From the NCBI RefSeq assembly GCF_013459645.1, contig NZ_CP054861.1:1166001-1230000 (forward strand): a DNA stretch of 64,000 nucleotides, read 5' to 3'. This document shows, piece by piece, positions 44,356 to 53,387 of the stretch (position 1 is the stretch's first letter; the number at the start of each line of letters is the position of its first letter). Under the pieces are notes generated by a model. It made no database searches and had not been told where the DNA came from. It worked only from the letters and a program-made list of their open reading frames with translations. This stretch comes from Martelella sp. NC20. GTDB lineage: Bacteria; Pseudomonadota; Alphaproteobacteria; Rhizobiales; Rhizobiaceae. The position numbers and the translations under genes were made by a program.

Positions 44356-44826
44356 ATGACACAGACGACGACAGACCAGGCGGAAAACCCGCCCTTCGAA
44401 GACGACGGCAAGACCTTGTTCGCAATCGTCGGACAGATGATCCCGGCAAGTGCGCGCCACGATGTTCCCGGCGCCGACGATCCGGCGATCTATGCCGATA
44501 TCCTGCGCTCCGTCGGCCGCGACCGGCAGGCCCTGATCGAGGCGCTTTCAGCGGTCGAGGCGCGCGCCGTAACCGGCTTCGCGACGCTTGCGCGTGAGGA
44601 GCAGGCAGCGATATTGCGGGAGTTCCGCGTCGATGAACCGGCGCTTGCCGGCGTCATCGAAGCCGTGACCGCGCGCTGCTATTATCGCGACGACAGGGTG
44701 ATGGCATCGATCGGCATCGAGGTTCGTCCGCCGTTTCCGGAAGGATATCAGGTGGAGGAGGGAGACTGGTCGCTGCTCGACCCCGTGCGGGCGCGCGGAC
44801 CGATCTGGCGTTCGCAAACGCCCTGA
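44356..44826 (+). CDS. Gluconate 2-dehydrogenase subunit 3-like small protein
   Basis: 156 residues. DDGKTLFAIVGQMIPASARHDVPGADDPAIYADIL matches the core of the gluconate-2-dehydrogenase subunit 3 family, a small chaperone or structural partner of GMC flavoproteins, often with a Tat signal; no such signal is seen here, so the pair may stay in the cytoplasm. It starts 7 bp after the GMC gene. The C-terminal YYRDDRVMASIGIEVRPPFP and W-rich end are also typical. Confidence 0.8.
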   Translation: MTQTTTDQAENPPFEDDGKTLFAIVGQMIPASARHDVPGADDPAIYADILRSVGRDRQALIEALSAVEARAVTGFATLAREEQAAILREFRVDEPALAGVIEAVTARCYYRDDRVMASIGIEVRPPFPEGYQVEEGDWSLLDPVRARGPIWRSQTP

Positions 44827-44890
44827 ACAGAGCGAGATCCCGACGGATGACGGGGCGGGAAGGACGAGGACCATGAGGGAGGAGACCGGG

Positions 44891-45877
44891 ATGACGACAG
44901 ACACAGCATCGCGCCGCATTGCCGGAAACGATGGGGCCGGAAACGACGGGGCTGGAAGCGATAGGACCGGAAGCGACGGGGCCGCACGGCACGCCCGGCG
45001 CCATGCCCTTGCCGACCTTCTGAGCCGCTGGTCGTTCCTGATGCCGAGCATGCTGGTGCTGACGGTCATGCTGGCCTATCCGATCTTCTATACGCTTGAG
45101 ATCAGCTTCTCCTCCTTCGACCTTGCAAGCTTCAGCGCCGATCAATGGGTGGGCTGGGACAATTACAGGGAGGTGATGGGCGACTACCGGTTCTGGGAAT
45201 CGCTGAAGGTCACGCTGATCTATCTGGCAATCGCCCTGCCGCTGCAGGTCGCGCTCGGCTTCGGCATCGCCTTTCTGATCAATGCCGAGTGGTGGGGCCG
45301 GGGCATCCTGCGCGCGCTGTTCATCATTCCCATGGTGGTCGCGCCCGTGGTCGCCGGCGGCATGTGGCGGATGATCCTCGATCCGCTCTGGGGCATCGCC
45401 AATTACTGGCTCGGCCTTGTCGGCCTCGGCCCGCTCGACTGGTTCGGCGATGCCAATCTCGCCATGGCCGCGGTGATCATCATCGACACATGGCGCTGGA
45501 CCCCGTTCATCGTGCTGATCGCCACCGCCGCGCTCCTCGCTCTGCCCAAGGACGTGTTCGAGGCCGCCAAGATCGACGGCGCCAACTGGTGGTCCACGCT
45601 CTGGTCGGTCGCCGTGCCGCTGCTGGTGCCGGTGATCGCGGCCACCTTCGTCATCCGCTGGCTCGGCGCGGTCAAGATGTTCGACATCGTGCTCGCCGCC
45701 ACCTATGGCGGGCCGGGCAAGGCCACCAACGTCATCAACCTGTTCATCTACGAGGAAGCGTTCCGCTCGCTGCGCTTCGCCGAATCCGCGGCGATGGCCG
45801 TCATCGTGCTGATCCTGACCATGGTGTTGACCGGCATCTTCCTGCGCGGAAGCCGCAAACTGGAGGAATTGTTTTGA
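44891..45877 (+). CDS. Sugar ABC transporter permease (MalF type) with repetitive N-terminus
   Basis: 328 residues. Six membrane segments from about residue 45, EAA loop DVFEAAKIDGANWWSTLWSVAVP, and ATYGGPGKATNVINL near the end. The cytoplasmic N-terminal tail carries the five-residue repeat GNDGA-GNDGA-GSDRT-GSDGA, from a 15-bp tandem repeat. Start at 44891 has GGGAGGAG 6-7 nt upstream; an ATG at 44873 is an alternative. It pairs with the permease at 45874, whose TTG start overlaps this stop. Confidence 0.92.
   Translation: MTTDTASRRIAGNDGAGNDGAGSDRTGSDGAARHARRHALADLLSRWSFLMPSMLVLTVMLAYPIFYTLEISFSSFDLASFSADQWVGWDNYREVMGDYRFWESLKVTLIYLAIALPLQVALGFGIAFLINAEWWGRGILRALFIIPMVVAPVVAGGMWRMILDPLWGIANYWLGLVGLGPLDWFGDANLAMAAVIIIDTWRWTPFIVLIATAALLALPKDVFEAAKIDGANWWSTLWSVAVPLLVPVIAATFVIRWLGAVKMFDIVLAATYGGPGKATNVINLFIYEEAFRSLRFAESAAMAVIVLILTMVLTGIFLRGSRKLEELF
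44924..44983 (+). repeat. Four-copy 15-bp tandem repeat inside a permease gene
   Basis: Unit GGAAACGATGGGGCC at 44924, then GGAAACGACGGGGCT, GGAAGCGATAGGACC and GGAAGCGACGGGGCC. Being a multiple of three, copy-number changes would keep the reading frame while lengthening or shortening the N-terminal tail. Confidence 0.85.
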
Positions 45878-46728
45878 GCGTCCCCGCTACATCGTCGGCG
45901 CCCGGAAGCGCGTTCTGGCACAGGATGCGCATCCTGGCTGCCATCATCGTCAGCCTGTTCTTCCTGTTTCCGATCTACTGGATGGTGCTGACCTCGTTCA
46001 AGCAGCAGGTGGAGATATTCACCAATCCGCCGACCTTCTTCTTCACGCCGACGCTTGCCACCTACAAAGAATATATCGCGCGCGCCGATATCGTCCGGCG
46101 TCTCGTCAACACCGTCATCGTCGCCACCGGTTCCGGGCTGCTGTCGATCGTGGTCGGCACCATGGCGGGCTATGCGCTCGCCCGTATCCGGCTTCGCGGG
46201 GCCGGAACGATCGGTCTGCTGATCCTGCTGTCGCGCGGCGTGCCGCCGATCGCGCTGGCGGTGCCGATGTTTCTTGTCGCGCGCAAATTCGGGCTGACCG
46301 ACAAGCACATCACCCTGATCCTCGCCTACAGCACCTTCCTGATCCCCTATGTGATGTGGCTGATGCGCAGTTTCTTCCTGTCGCTGCCGAAGGAACTTGA
46401 GGAATCCGCGATGATCGACGGGTGCTCGCGCTATGGCGCGTTCTTCAAGATCATCCTGCCGATTTCGCTGCCAGGCCTGCTGTCGACCCTGATCTTCAGC
46501 ATGATCCTTGCCTGGGAGGAACTGCTGTTCGCGCTCGTGCTCACCAACCGTCATGCCTCGACCATACCGGTCGCGATCGCCGGCATTGCGGGCGACACGG
46601 TCAACGGCGCGAACTGGGGGGCGCTCACCGCCGTCGGCACGATCACCGTTGTTCCGGTGGTGATCTTCGCTCTTCTGGTGCAAAAGTGGCTTATCAAGGG
46701 CTTGGCGGACGGCGCGACCAAGGGATAA
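45874..46728 (+). CDS. Sugar ABC transporter permease (MalG type)
   Basis: 284 residues, six membrane segments, EAA loop ELEESAMIDGCSRYGAFFKIILP. The TTG start at 45874 overlaps the previous stop by 4 nt (TTGA) and has GGAGG upstream. It completes the heterodimeric channel for the importer fed by the binding protein at 39958. The long open frame extending upstream in this register is a shadow of the first permease. Confidence 0.92.
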   Translation: MSVPATSSAPGSAFWHRMRILAAIIVSLFFLFPIYWMVLTSFKQQVEIFTNPPTFFFTPTLATYKEYIARADIVRRLVNTVIVATGSGLLSIVVGTMAGYALARIRLRGAGTIGLLILLSRGVPPIALAVPMFLVARKFGLTDKHITLILAYSTFLIPYVMWLMRSFFLSLPKELEESAMIDGCSRYGAFFKIILPISLPGLLSTLIFSMILAWEELLFALVLTNRHASTIPVAIAGIAGDTVNGANWGALTAVGTITVVPVVIFALLVQKWLIKGLADGATKG

Positions 46729-46766
46729 TTGCGCCGGAGCCTCAAAACCGGAACTGGACGGATATC

Positions 46767-47474
46767 ATGGACCACCCCAAGACCTACATGACCAAGGCCG
46801 AACATGCCCGGCAGCATATCCAGGAAATGGTGCTTTCCGGGACGGTCGGGCCGGGCGACCGGATCACCACGCGGGAAGTGTCGCTTGCGCTCGGCATCAG
46901 CGAGACGCCGATCCGCGAGGCGATCCGAAGCCTCGCCTCCGACGGCTGGCTGGAGGTGCAGAACCACATCGGCGCCGTGGTGCAGGGCCTGCGCGCCGAG
47001 CAGATCCGCGAGATCAGCGCATTGCGCGGTCTGATTTGCGGGCTTGCGGTGGAGCTTGGCGCCGGCAACTTCAATGCCGGCCGGCTGGCGAGGATCGACG
47101 ACAATATCGCGATTTCAGCGACCGCATTGGAACAGCAGGATTTCGACCTGTTCGGCGCCAGGAACTACGAGTTTCACCTGTTGCTGTGCGACAACCCGGA
47201 ATCGCCCTGGTGCCGCAGATTGCTTGAGAACATGCATGGGCTGATGTCGGCGCAGCGCCACGGCATCCCGCCGCAGCCGGGACGCCTCGCCGATGCCCTG
47301 AAGGAGCATATGGCCATCCGCGACCGGCTGCGCGAGGGCGATTTCGCTGCCGCCGCGGCGCTGGTGAACCAGCATGAAAAGAATACCGGCGACTTCCTGA
47401 TCGACCTGATCGAGGCCGCGCCGGCCAAGGGTGCGAACCGGCGGTCTGAAGGCCGCCGCGCGCCGACGCCATAA
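46767..47474 (+). CDS. GntR-family transcriptional regulator (FadR/FCD subfamily)
   Basis: 235 residues. N-terminal winged HTH (about 10-75; [36 protein letters not shown]) followed by an all-helical FCD ligand-binding domain with the metal/ligand His residues in NYEFHLLL and LKEHMAIRD. Typical local regulator of sugar-acid catabolism. The probable operator is the perfect palindrome at 39912 in front of the operon. It is embedded between transporter genes, so it is autoregulated if it controls that promoter. Confidence 0.9.
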   Translation: MDHPKTYMTKAEHARQHIQEMVLSGTVGPGDRITTREVSLALGISETPIREAIRSLASDGWLEVQNHIGAVVQGLRAEQIREISALRGLICGLAVELGAGNFNAGRLARIDDNIAISATALEQQDFDLFGARNYEFHLLLCDNPESPWCRRLLENMHGLMSAQRHGIPPQPGRLADALKEHMAIRDRLREGDFAAAAALVNQHEKNTGDFLIDLIEAAPAKGANRRSEGRRAPTP

Positions 47475-47518
47475 ATCGGGCGTCCCGGAAAAGGGGCGGC
47501 AAAGGGAGGAATTTCCGA

Positions 47519-48589
47519 ATGGGTACGGTTCAAATACGCGATGTGCGCAAATCCTACGGAGCCGTCGAGGTGCTGCACGGCGTCTCGATCGATATCGAGG
47601 ATGGCGAATTCGTCGCGCTGGTCGGTCCTTCCGGGTGCGGAAAATCGACCCTGCTCAGAATGATCGCCGGCCTGGAAGGCATTACCGGCGGTGACATCGT
47701 CATCGGCGATCGCGTGGTCAACCACGTCGCCCCGAAGGATCGCGACATCGCCATGGTATTCCAGAATTACGCGCTTTATCCGCACAAGAATGTTCGCGAC
47801 AATATGGGCTTCGCCCTGAAACAGCGGCGGGTGTCGAAATCGGAGATCGAGCGGCGCGTCGGCGATGCCGCGCGCATCCTCGGGCTCGAGCCGCTGCTTG
47901 ACCGCAAGCCGCGGCAATTGTCCGGCGGCCAGCGCCAGCGCGTCGCCATGGGCCGCGCGATCGTGCGCGATCCCAACGTCTTCCTGTTCGACGAGCCGCT
48001 CTCCAATCTGGACGCCAAGCTCAGGGTGCAGATGCGCTCCGAGATCAAGGAGCTGCATCAGCGGCTGAAGACCACGACCATCTATGTGACCCACGACCAG
48101 ATCGAGGCGATGACGCTTGCCGATCGCGTCGTCGTTCTGAACGGCGGCGTGATCGAGCAGGAAGGACCGCCGCTCGAACTCTACGACAAGCCTGCCAGCC
48201 TGTTCGTCGCGGCCTTCATCGGCTCGCCGCCGATGAACTTCCTGCAGGGCGATATCGTCGCCGCAACCGGGCTGAAGCTTGCCGACGGGCGGATATTGCC
48301 GCTTCCTTGCCCCGATCCGAAGGCCCGGCATCGCGTCACCGTCGGCGTCAGGCCCGAGCATTTCGTTCTCGCCGAAAGCGGCTGGCCGGCCATTGTCACG
48401 ATTGTCGAGCCGACGGGCTCCGAAACCCAGATCACGGCCCGCCTCGCCGACGAGGTGATCCGTATCCTGGTGCGCGGACGCACGGATGCGCGGCCCGGTG
48501 ACACGATCCATCTTCAGGTCGCGCCGGATGCGATCCATTTCTTCGACGCAGCGCCGGTGCCGGAACTGGCGCTGGAAGATCCGGTATGA
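47519..48589 (+). CDS. Sugar ABC transporter ATP-binding protein (UgpC/MalK type)
   Basis: 356 residues. Walker [11 protein letters not shown]-loop [10 protein letters not shown], signature [16 protein letters not shown], Walker [15 protein letters not shown]-loop [10 protein letters not shown] and a C-terminal TOBE region with [12 protein letters not shown]. It energises the permeases at 44891 and 45874. It is a paralogue of the ATPase at 16713, so the two importers could exchange ATPases. Confidence 0.95.
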   Translation: MGTVQIRDVRKSYGAVEVLHGVSIDIEDGEFVALVGPSGCGKSTLLRMIAGLEGITGGDIVIGDRVVNHVAPKDRDIAMVFQNYALYPHKNVRDNMGFALKQRRVSKSEIERRVGDAARILGLEPLLDRKPRQLSGGQRQRVAMGRAIVRDPNVFLFDEPLSNLDAKLRVQMRSEIKELHQRLKTTTIYVTHDQIEAMTLADRVVVLNGGVIEQEGPPLELYDKPASLFVAAFIGSPPMNFLQGDIVAATGLKLADGRILPLPCPDPKARHRVTVGVRPEHFVLAESGWPAIVTIVEPTGSETQITARLADEVIRILVRGRTDARPGDTIHLQVAPDAIHFFDAAPVPELALEDPV

Positions 48590-48616
48590 CCGCGCGTAAG
48601 GAAGGGAACCAAAGCC

Positions 48617-50056
48617 ATGCTTGAACTCAGGAATTTCTATATCGACGGTCGCTGGACGCGGTCCGCTTCAACCGCGAGCCATACGCTGATCGATGCCGCC
48701 ACCGAACAACCCTTCGGCACGGTCGCGCTTGCCGGCGCCGACGAGGTCGATGCCGCGGTGATGGCTGCCGGGCGCGCCTTTCCGGCATGGGCCGCGAGCG
48801 ATCCGGCGACGCGGGTCGCGCTCGTCAGGCGTATCCATGACATCTATGCCGGCCGCATCGACGAGATGGCGCGCGCCATCTCTCAGGAAATGGGCGCGCC
48901 GATCGAGCTTGCCCGCACGCGCCAGGCGGCGGCCGCCCTTCGTCACATGACCAGTTTTCTGGCGACGATGGAGCATTTCGATTTCGAAAGGCCGCTCGGG
49001 CCGCATGCGCCGGACGACCGCATCCTGATGCAGCCCATCGGCGTCGTCGGCCTGATCACGCCGTGGAACTGGCCGATGAGCCAGGTCGCGCTGAAAGTGG
49101 TGCCGGCGCTTCTTTCCGGCTGCACCATGGTGTTGAAGCCGTCGGAACTTGCGCCGCTGTCATCCAACCTGCTGGCCGAGATCATTCACGAGGCGGGCGC
49201 GCCGGCCGGAGTCTTCAATCTTATTCAGGGCGACGGCGCGACCGCGGGCGCACGGCTCGTCGAGCATCCCGATGTCGCCATGATCAGCTTTACTGGCTCG
49301 ACCCGCGCCGGCGCCAGCATCATGCGCGGCGCGGCCGACAGTTTCAAACGGGTCGCGCTGGAACTGGGCGGCAAGGGCGCCAACCTGATTTTCGCCGATG
49401 CCGACGAGGACGCCGTCGCGCGCGGCGTGCGGCAATGCTTCATCAACAGCGGCCAGAACTGCAATGCGCCGACGCGGATGCTGGTCGAGCGCTCGGTTTA
49501 CGAGGCCGCCGTGGACAAGGCGGGCGCGGCAGCGCGCGCAATCGCGGTCGGCCCGTCATCGGCCGAGGGCGCGCATATGGGGCCGGTGATCTCAAAGGGA
49601 CAGTTCGACAAGATCCAGGATCTGATCGATATCGGCGTTCGCGAAGGCGCGCGGCTGGTTGCGGGCGGCGCGGGCCGGCCGGCCGGCTTCAACCGCGGCT
49701 ATTTCGTTCAGCCGACGGTGTTTGCCGATGTCGACAACGCCATGACCATTGCGCGCGAGGAAATTTTCGGCCCCGTCCTCAGCATCATTCCCTTCACTGA
49801 TGAGGATGAGGCGGTGGCGATCGCCAACGACACGCGCTACGGCCTCACCAACTATGTGCAGAGCGGCGACGGCGCGCGGCGCAACCGGCTGGCGCGGCGG
49901 CTGCGCTCCGGCATGGTCGAGATGAACGGTCAGCCGCGCGGCGCCGGTTCGCCCTTTGGCGGCGTCGGTCATTCGGGCGGCGCGCGCGAGGGCGGCGTCT
50001 GGGGGCTGGAGGAATACATGACCGTGAAATCGGTCTCGGGCTGGTCGTCGTCGTGA
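48617..50056 (+). CDS. Aldehyde dehydrogenase family protein
   Basis: 479 residues. Active-site Cys in FINSGQNCNAPTRML, Glu in ALELGGKGANLIF, cofactor site TPWNWPMSQVALKVVPALLSG and Rossmann GSTRAGASI. The C-terminal GGVGHSGGAREGGVWGLEEY matches the ALDH branch that uses semialdehydes and aromatic or sugar-derived aldehydes. Last gene of the second sugar operon, 27 bp after the ATPase. The substrate is not evident; oxidation of an aldehyde formed after the dehydratase step is plausible. Confidence 0.93.
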   Translation: MLELRNFYIDGRWTRSASTASHTLIDAATEQPFGTVALAGADEVDAAVMAAGRAFPAWAASDPATRVALVRRIHDIYAGRIDEMARAISQEMGAPIELARTRQAAAALRHMTSFLATMEHFDFERPLGPHAPDDRILMQPIGVVGLITPWNWPMSQVALKVVPALLSGCTMVLKPSELAPLSSNLLAEIIHEAGAPAGVFNLIQGDGATAGARLVEHPDVAMISFTGSTRAGASIMRGAADSFKRVALELGGKGANLIFADADEDAVARGVRQCFINSGQNCNAPTRMLVERSVYEAAVDKAGAAARAIAVGPSSAEGAHMGPVISKGQFDKIQDLIDIGVREGARLVAGGAGRPAGFNRGYFVQPTVFADVDNAMTIAREEIFGPVLSIIPFTDEDEAVAIANDTRYGLTNYVQSGDGARRNRLARRLRSGMVEMNGQPRGAGSPFGGVGHSGGAREGGVWGLEEYMTVKSVSGWSSS

Positions 50057-50123
50057 TCGCGCCGATGTGAGCCGCAAGGCGATGCGGCAGGGGGCATTCG
50101 CTCCGCGCCTACACTACTCTCCG

Positions 50124-50282
50124 CCGTCATGCTCGGGCTTGTCCCGAGCATCCAAGCACGTATCAACACGGCAAGCGTCTCGGCGGAAAGTCAAGTCAAA
50201 TCAAATACAAACCATTACGAAACGCCAACGCCGCTCGAGCGGAACGGTGGTTGGATCCTCGGGTCAAGCCCGAGGATGACGC
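50124..50282. repeat. Intergenic palindromic repeat, family B, copy 4 (long spacer)
   Basis: Left arm CGTCATGCTCGGGCTTGTCC...GAGCATCCAA and right arm TTGGATCCTCGGGTCAAGCC...GAGGATGACG are inverted, separated by about 95 bp, longer than in copies 1 and 3. The spacer contains AT-rich sequence without an open frame. It fills the gap between the convergent aldehyde dehydrogenase and secB genes. Confidence 0.75.
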
Positions 50283-50326
50283 GGAGTGTGGGGACGGGTT
50301 CTTCTTATCCAAAGAGGCTGCGCCGA

Positions 50327-50809
50327 TCAGTTGGCCGGCTGCTGCACCTTGGCGCGGGCCTGTTCCTCGGCCATGCGCTTCTGGAACATCTGCGCGAAGT
50401 CGATCGGGTCGACCAGCAGCGGCGGGAAGCCGCCGTTGCGGGTGGCATCGGCAACGATCTGGCGGGCGAACGGGAACAGCAGGCGCGGGCATTCGATGAA
50501 CAGCATCGGCAGCACATGCTCCTTCGGGAAGCCGGCCACGCGGAACACGCCGCCATAAACCAGTTCGCACAGGAACATCGGCTTGTCGTTCGACTTGGCT
50601 TCCGCCTTCAGCGACAGCAGCACGTCGTAATTGTCGTCGCCGAGCGGGTTCGCATTGACATTGACGGAGATGTTGATCGCCGGCTGGGCGTCGCGCTTCT
50701 GCAGCGAGGCGGGAGCTCCCGGATTTTCAAAGGAAAGATCCTTGATATACTGGGTGAGAATGCTCAGCGAGGGGCTCTGCTTCTTTTCCGCCCCGTTTTC
50801 CTCGGCCAT
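50327..50809 (-). CDS. secB: Protein-export chaperone SecB
   Basis: 160 residues, right for Sec[22 protein letters not shown], then [15 protein letters not shown] and [35 protein letters not shown] are the family signatures. A tetrameric cytoplasmic chaperone that keeps preproteins unfolded for SecA. The ATG at 50809 has AAGGA upstream; a longer frame begins with non-conserved residues. Confidence 0.97.
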   Translation of the reverse strand: MAEENGAEKKQSPSLSILTQYIKDLSFENPGAPASLQKRDAQPAINISVNVNANPLGDDNYDVLLSLKAEAKSNDKPMFLCELVYGGVFRVAGFPKEHVLPMLFIECPRLLFPFARQIVADATRNGGFPPLLVDPIDFAQMFQKRMAEEQARAKVQQPAN

Positions 50810-50914
50810 TGCGCGTCCTTTCGAGTAATTCATGTGATTGCCAGTTAGCATCTAGCCGGCGGGCGTACAACCCTCAGGCTTGGGTGTTCGGGCCGCAACG
50901 GCCTGTATCGCGGC

Positions 50915-51418
50915 CTATTTCGGCTTGTCGTCGTCGTCGGGCTTGTCCGCCCAGGGCGAATTCGGGTCCGGATCATGGGTGAAGTCCTCGGCCTCGAGAT
51001 CGACCACTTTCGGGCCTTCGCGGCGCGGCGGGTCGCTTGTGTAGCGAAAGCCGGTCGAACGCTGCGAAACCACAACCATGTTGCGGCTCATCCGCTTCCA
51101 CACGAAATCGCGCAATGGCGGGATAAACAGCAGGAAACCGCAGATATCGCTGACGAAACCGGGAAGCAGCAGCAGGATGCCGGCCAGCACGATCATGCCG
51201 CCATGCACCAGGTCGCGGCCCGGATTGCCGCCATCGCGGGCATCCTGGTTCAGCCTCTGCAACACGCTGAAGCCCTGAATGCGCAGCAGGATCGCGCCGA
51301 TCACGGCGGTCAGCATGATCAGGCCGAGCGTCGGGAACAGGCCGATCGCGCGGCCGACGACGATGAAGCCCGCGATTTCGATGAATGGGTAAAAGATGAT
51401 GGCGATGAGAAGCGGCAA
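50915..51418 (-). CDS. fxsA: FxsA-family membrane protein
   Basis: 167 residues. Three or four membrane segments at the N-terminus (PLLIAIIFYPFIEIAGFIVVG, LGLIMLTAVIGAILLRIQG, GGMIVLAGILLLLPGFVSD) and an acidic, Asp-rich C-terminal tail. FxsA is a cytoplasmic-membrane protein linked in E. coli to phage exclusion phenotypes; its cellular role is uncertain. TTG at 51418 is chosen because AGGA lies 7 nt upstream; an ATG at 51472 in frame has no such site. Confidence 0.88.
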   Translation of the reverse strand: MPLLIAIIFYPFIEIAGFIVVGRAIGLFPTLGLIMLTAVIGAILLRIQGFSVLQRLNQDARDGGNPGRDLVHGGMIVLAGILLLLPGFVSDICGFLLFIPPLRDFVWKRMSRNMVVVSQRSTGFRYTSDPPRREGPKVVDLEAEDFTHDPDPNSPWADKPDDDDKPK

Positions 51419-51575
51419 GTCGGTTTCCTGTCTGGCTTGTCTTTCTGGCTTTCTGCGGTTTTCACGGCCCATGGGAAATGCGAAAATTTATACGACGTGT
51501 TACATTTGAATCATGGCCCTGTGAAGTCTATATGGGGATAGGAAAACAACAAGGAAAGCGGCGGTTACGACCAAA

Positions 51576-52277
51576 ATGGGCACAAGCGATCTGATAACCC
51601 TCTTCTTCCTGATTGCCGCGGTGGTGATTTTCTTCCAGCTGCGCAACGTTCTCGGCCGGCGGACGGGCAATGAGAAGCCGCGTTACGAACAGCCGACCGT
51701 GCGCTCGCGCGCCGATGCGCTGGAGCCGGGGCGCGGGGAGGGCAAGGTGATCACGCTGCCGGGCGTCGAGAAGGAACAGGAAGCCGCCCGCAAGGCCGCG
51801 ATCGACCGGATCGCGCCGGCGGGAAGCGCTGTCAATTCCGGCCTCAGGGCAATTGCCGCCGCCGATCCCCAGTTCGATCCCGATGCCTTTCTCAAGGGCG
51901 CGGGCTCGGCCTATGAGATGATCGTGATGGCCTTTGCCGAGGGCGACCGCCGCAGCCTGAAGAACCTGCTGTCGAAGGAGGTCTATGACGGCTTCAACGC
52001 CGCCATCAGCGAGCGCGAGGCGAACGGCGAGACCGTGAAGGCGAATTTCGTCGGCATCGAAAAAGCGGAGATCACCGAGGCCGAGGTCGACAAATCGGAA
52101 GCCCGGATCACGCTCAGGATCGTCAGCCAGATGATTTCGGCCACTTACGGCAAGGATGGCGAGGTCGTTGACGGCGATCCGGAGGAAATCGCCGAGGTCC
52201 GCGATCTGTGGACCTTCGCCCGCGATACCAAGGCGCGCGATCCGAACTGGAAGCTGATCGCCACCGCTTCCGAATAG
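51576..52277 (+). CDS. Tim44/TimA-family membrane-anchored protein
   Basis: 233 residues. A single N-terminal membrane segment (LITLFFLIAAVVIFFQLRNVLG), a charged linker, then a Tim44-like domain from about residue 95 (FDPDAFLKGAGSAYEMIVMAFAEGDRRSLKNLL) ending with WTFARDTKARDPNWKLIATASE. In alphaproteobacteria this family is related to mitochondrial Tim44 and often sits beside fxsA/secB. The start is preceded by AAAGCGG-type purines. Divergent from fxsA across a short promoter. Confidence 0.92.
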   Translation: MGTSDLITLFFLIAAVVIFFQLRNVLGRRTGNEKPRYEQPTVRSRADALEPGRGEGKVITLPGVEKEQEAARKAAIDRIAPAGSAVNSGLRAIAAADPQFDPDAFLKGAGSAYEMIVMAFAEGDRRSLKNLLSKEVYDGFNAAISEREANGETVKANFVGIEKAEITEAEVDKSEARITLRIVSQMISATYGKDGEVVDGDPEEIAEVRDLWTFARDTKARDPNWKLIATASE

Positions 52278-52323
52278 GTCGCTTGAAGGGGCGGCCGATG
52301 GCCGCCCGACGGGAGTTCGACTG

Positions 52324-52881
52324 ATGAGCCGGCGCAAGCTCTCGTCCGAGGAACATGAACTGTGGAACAGGGTCGCCCGCACCGCGCGGCCCTTGCCCGG
52401 TCGCAAGGTCGACAAATCCGACGCCTTGCCTGAAAATTTCGCCGAGCTGATGAACCCGAAGGCGCCCGACCCGCGCAGGGCCGAGCAGCCGAGGGATGGT
52501 GTTTCGCCGCTCGCGCTCCGCCAGCCGCCCGAACCGCGCCACCATCCGCTGGAACGGCCGGTGAAGAAGAAGCTCGCCAGCGGTCGCATCGGCATAGATG
52601 CCCGCATCGATCTTCATGGCATGTTTCAGGACGAGGCCCACGCGCTGCTTCTCGCCTTCCTGCGCCGCGCCCATGACCGGGGCCATCGCCATATCCTGGT
52701 GATCACCGGCAAGGGGGCGTCCTTCGGAAGCGACGGCGTCTTGAAGCGCACGGTGCCGCTGTGGTTCTCGCTGCCGGATTTCCGGCCGCTGATCTCCTCC
52801 TACGAGACCGCCGCCCGAAACCATGGCGGCGAAGGCGCGCTCTATGTCCGCCTCGCGCGCAGGAAGGCAGGACCCGCATGA
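52324..52881 (+). CDS. Smr/MutS2-domain protein
   Basis: 185 residues. The Smr domain occupies about 95-180: IDLHGMFQDEAHALLLAFL, GHRHILVITGKGAS, LPLWF-like end and YVRLARRKAG. Smr proteins have endonuclease or nicking activity on DNA or RNA; the standalone form is common in proteobacteria. The N-terminal 90 residues are charged and low in structure. It lies 46 bp after the Tim44 gene and overlaps the next HTH gene by 4 nt. Confidence 0.92.
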   Translation: MSRRKLSSEEHELWNRVARTARPLPGRKVDKSDALPENFAELMNPKAPDPRRAEQPRDGVSPLALRQPPEPRHHPLERPVKKKLASGRIGIDARIDLHGMFQDEAHALLLAFLRRAHDRGHRHILVITGKGASFGSDGVLKRTVPLWFSLPDFRPLISSYETAARNHGGEGALYVRLARRKAGPA

Positions 52882-53240
52882 CCCCCTTCGGCGATGCCGT
52901 GCGCGAACTGCGCGCAAGGCGCGGGGTGACGCAAAAGCAGATGGCCGAGGCCATCGGCGTCTCGCCCGCCTATCTGTCGGCGCTCGAACACGGCCGGCGC
53001 GGCAAGCCGAGCTTCGACTTCCTGCAGCGGGTCGCGGGCTATTTCCACATCATCTGGGATGATGCCGAGGCGTTCTTCGACATTGCCGAACGGTCCGATC
53101 CGCGCGTCGTCATCGACACGATCGGCCTGCCCTCCGCCCACACCGCCTTCGCCAACCGCCTGTCGCGCAGCATCGGCATGCTTGACGAGAATGCGATCGG
53201 GGAACTTGAGGCCGTGCTGGCGCAACACGTGAAACGCTGA
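52878..53240 (+). CDS. XRE-family helix-turn-helix protein
   Basis: 120 residues. HTH at about 7-60: FGDAVRELRARRGVTQKQMAEAIGVSPAYLSALEHGRRG. The C-terminal half (LPSAHTAFANRLSRSIGMLDENAIGELEAVL) is a short helical region seen in rhizobial homologues. Translationally coupled to the smr gene (ATGA). A transcriptional regulator of unknown target; not a phage repressor by context. Confidence 0.9.
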   Translation: MTPFGDAVRELRARRGVTQKQMAEAIGVSPAYLSALEHGRRGKPSFDFLQRVAGYFHIIWDDAEAFFDIAERSDPRVVIDTIGLPSAHTAFANRLSRSIGMLDENAIGELEAVLAQHVKR

Positions 53241-53387
53241 GACGATGTCACCGGACGGGTGTCCCGGCCGGCCTCGGTCATCCCCTTGATGATGTCCTTA
53301 TCCCGGCTTCAGAGACCGTCTCGGCGCCAATTAAGTTAAACAGAACGAATCCAAAAGAACGCGCATGCGAGAGGCGTGCGGATCGGC

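Noticed and set aside
45145..46728. A 527-codon frame suggesting a fused double permease
   Set aside because: The first 243 codons are a shadow of the MalF-type gene; the real second permease starts at TTG 45874 with a ribosome-binding site.
50327..53240. Phage or mobile origin of the secB-fxsA-xre block because of FxsA and an XRE protein
   Set aside because: These are conserved housekeeping neighbours in Rhizobiales, with no integrase or attachment site nearby.
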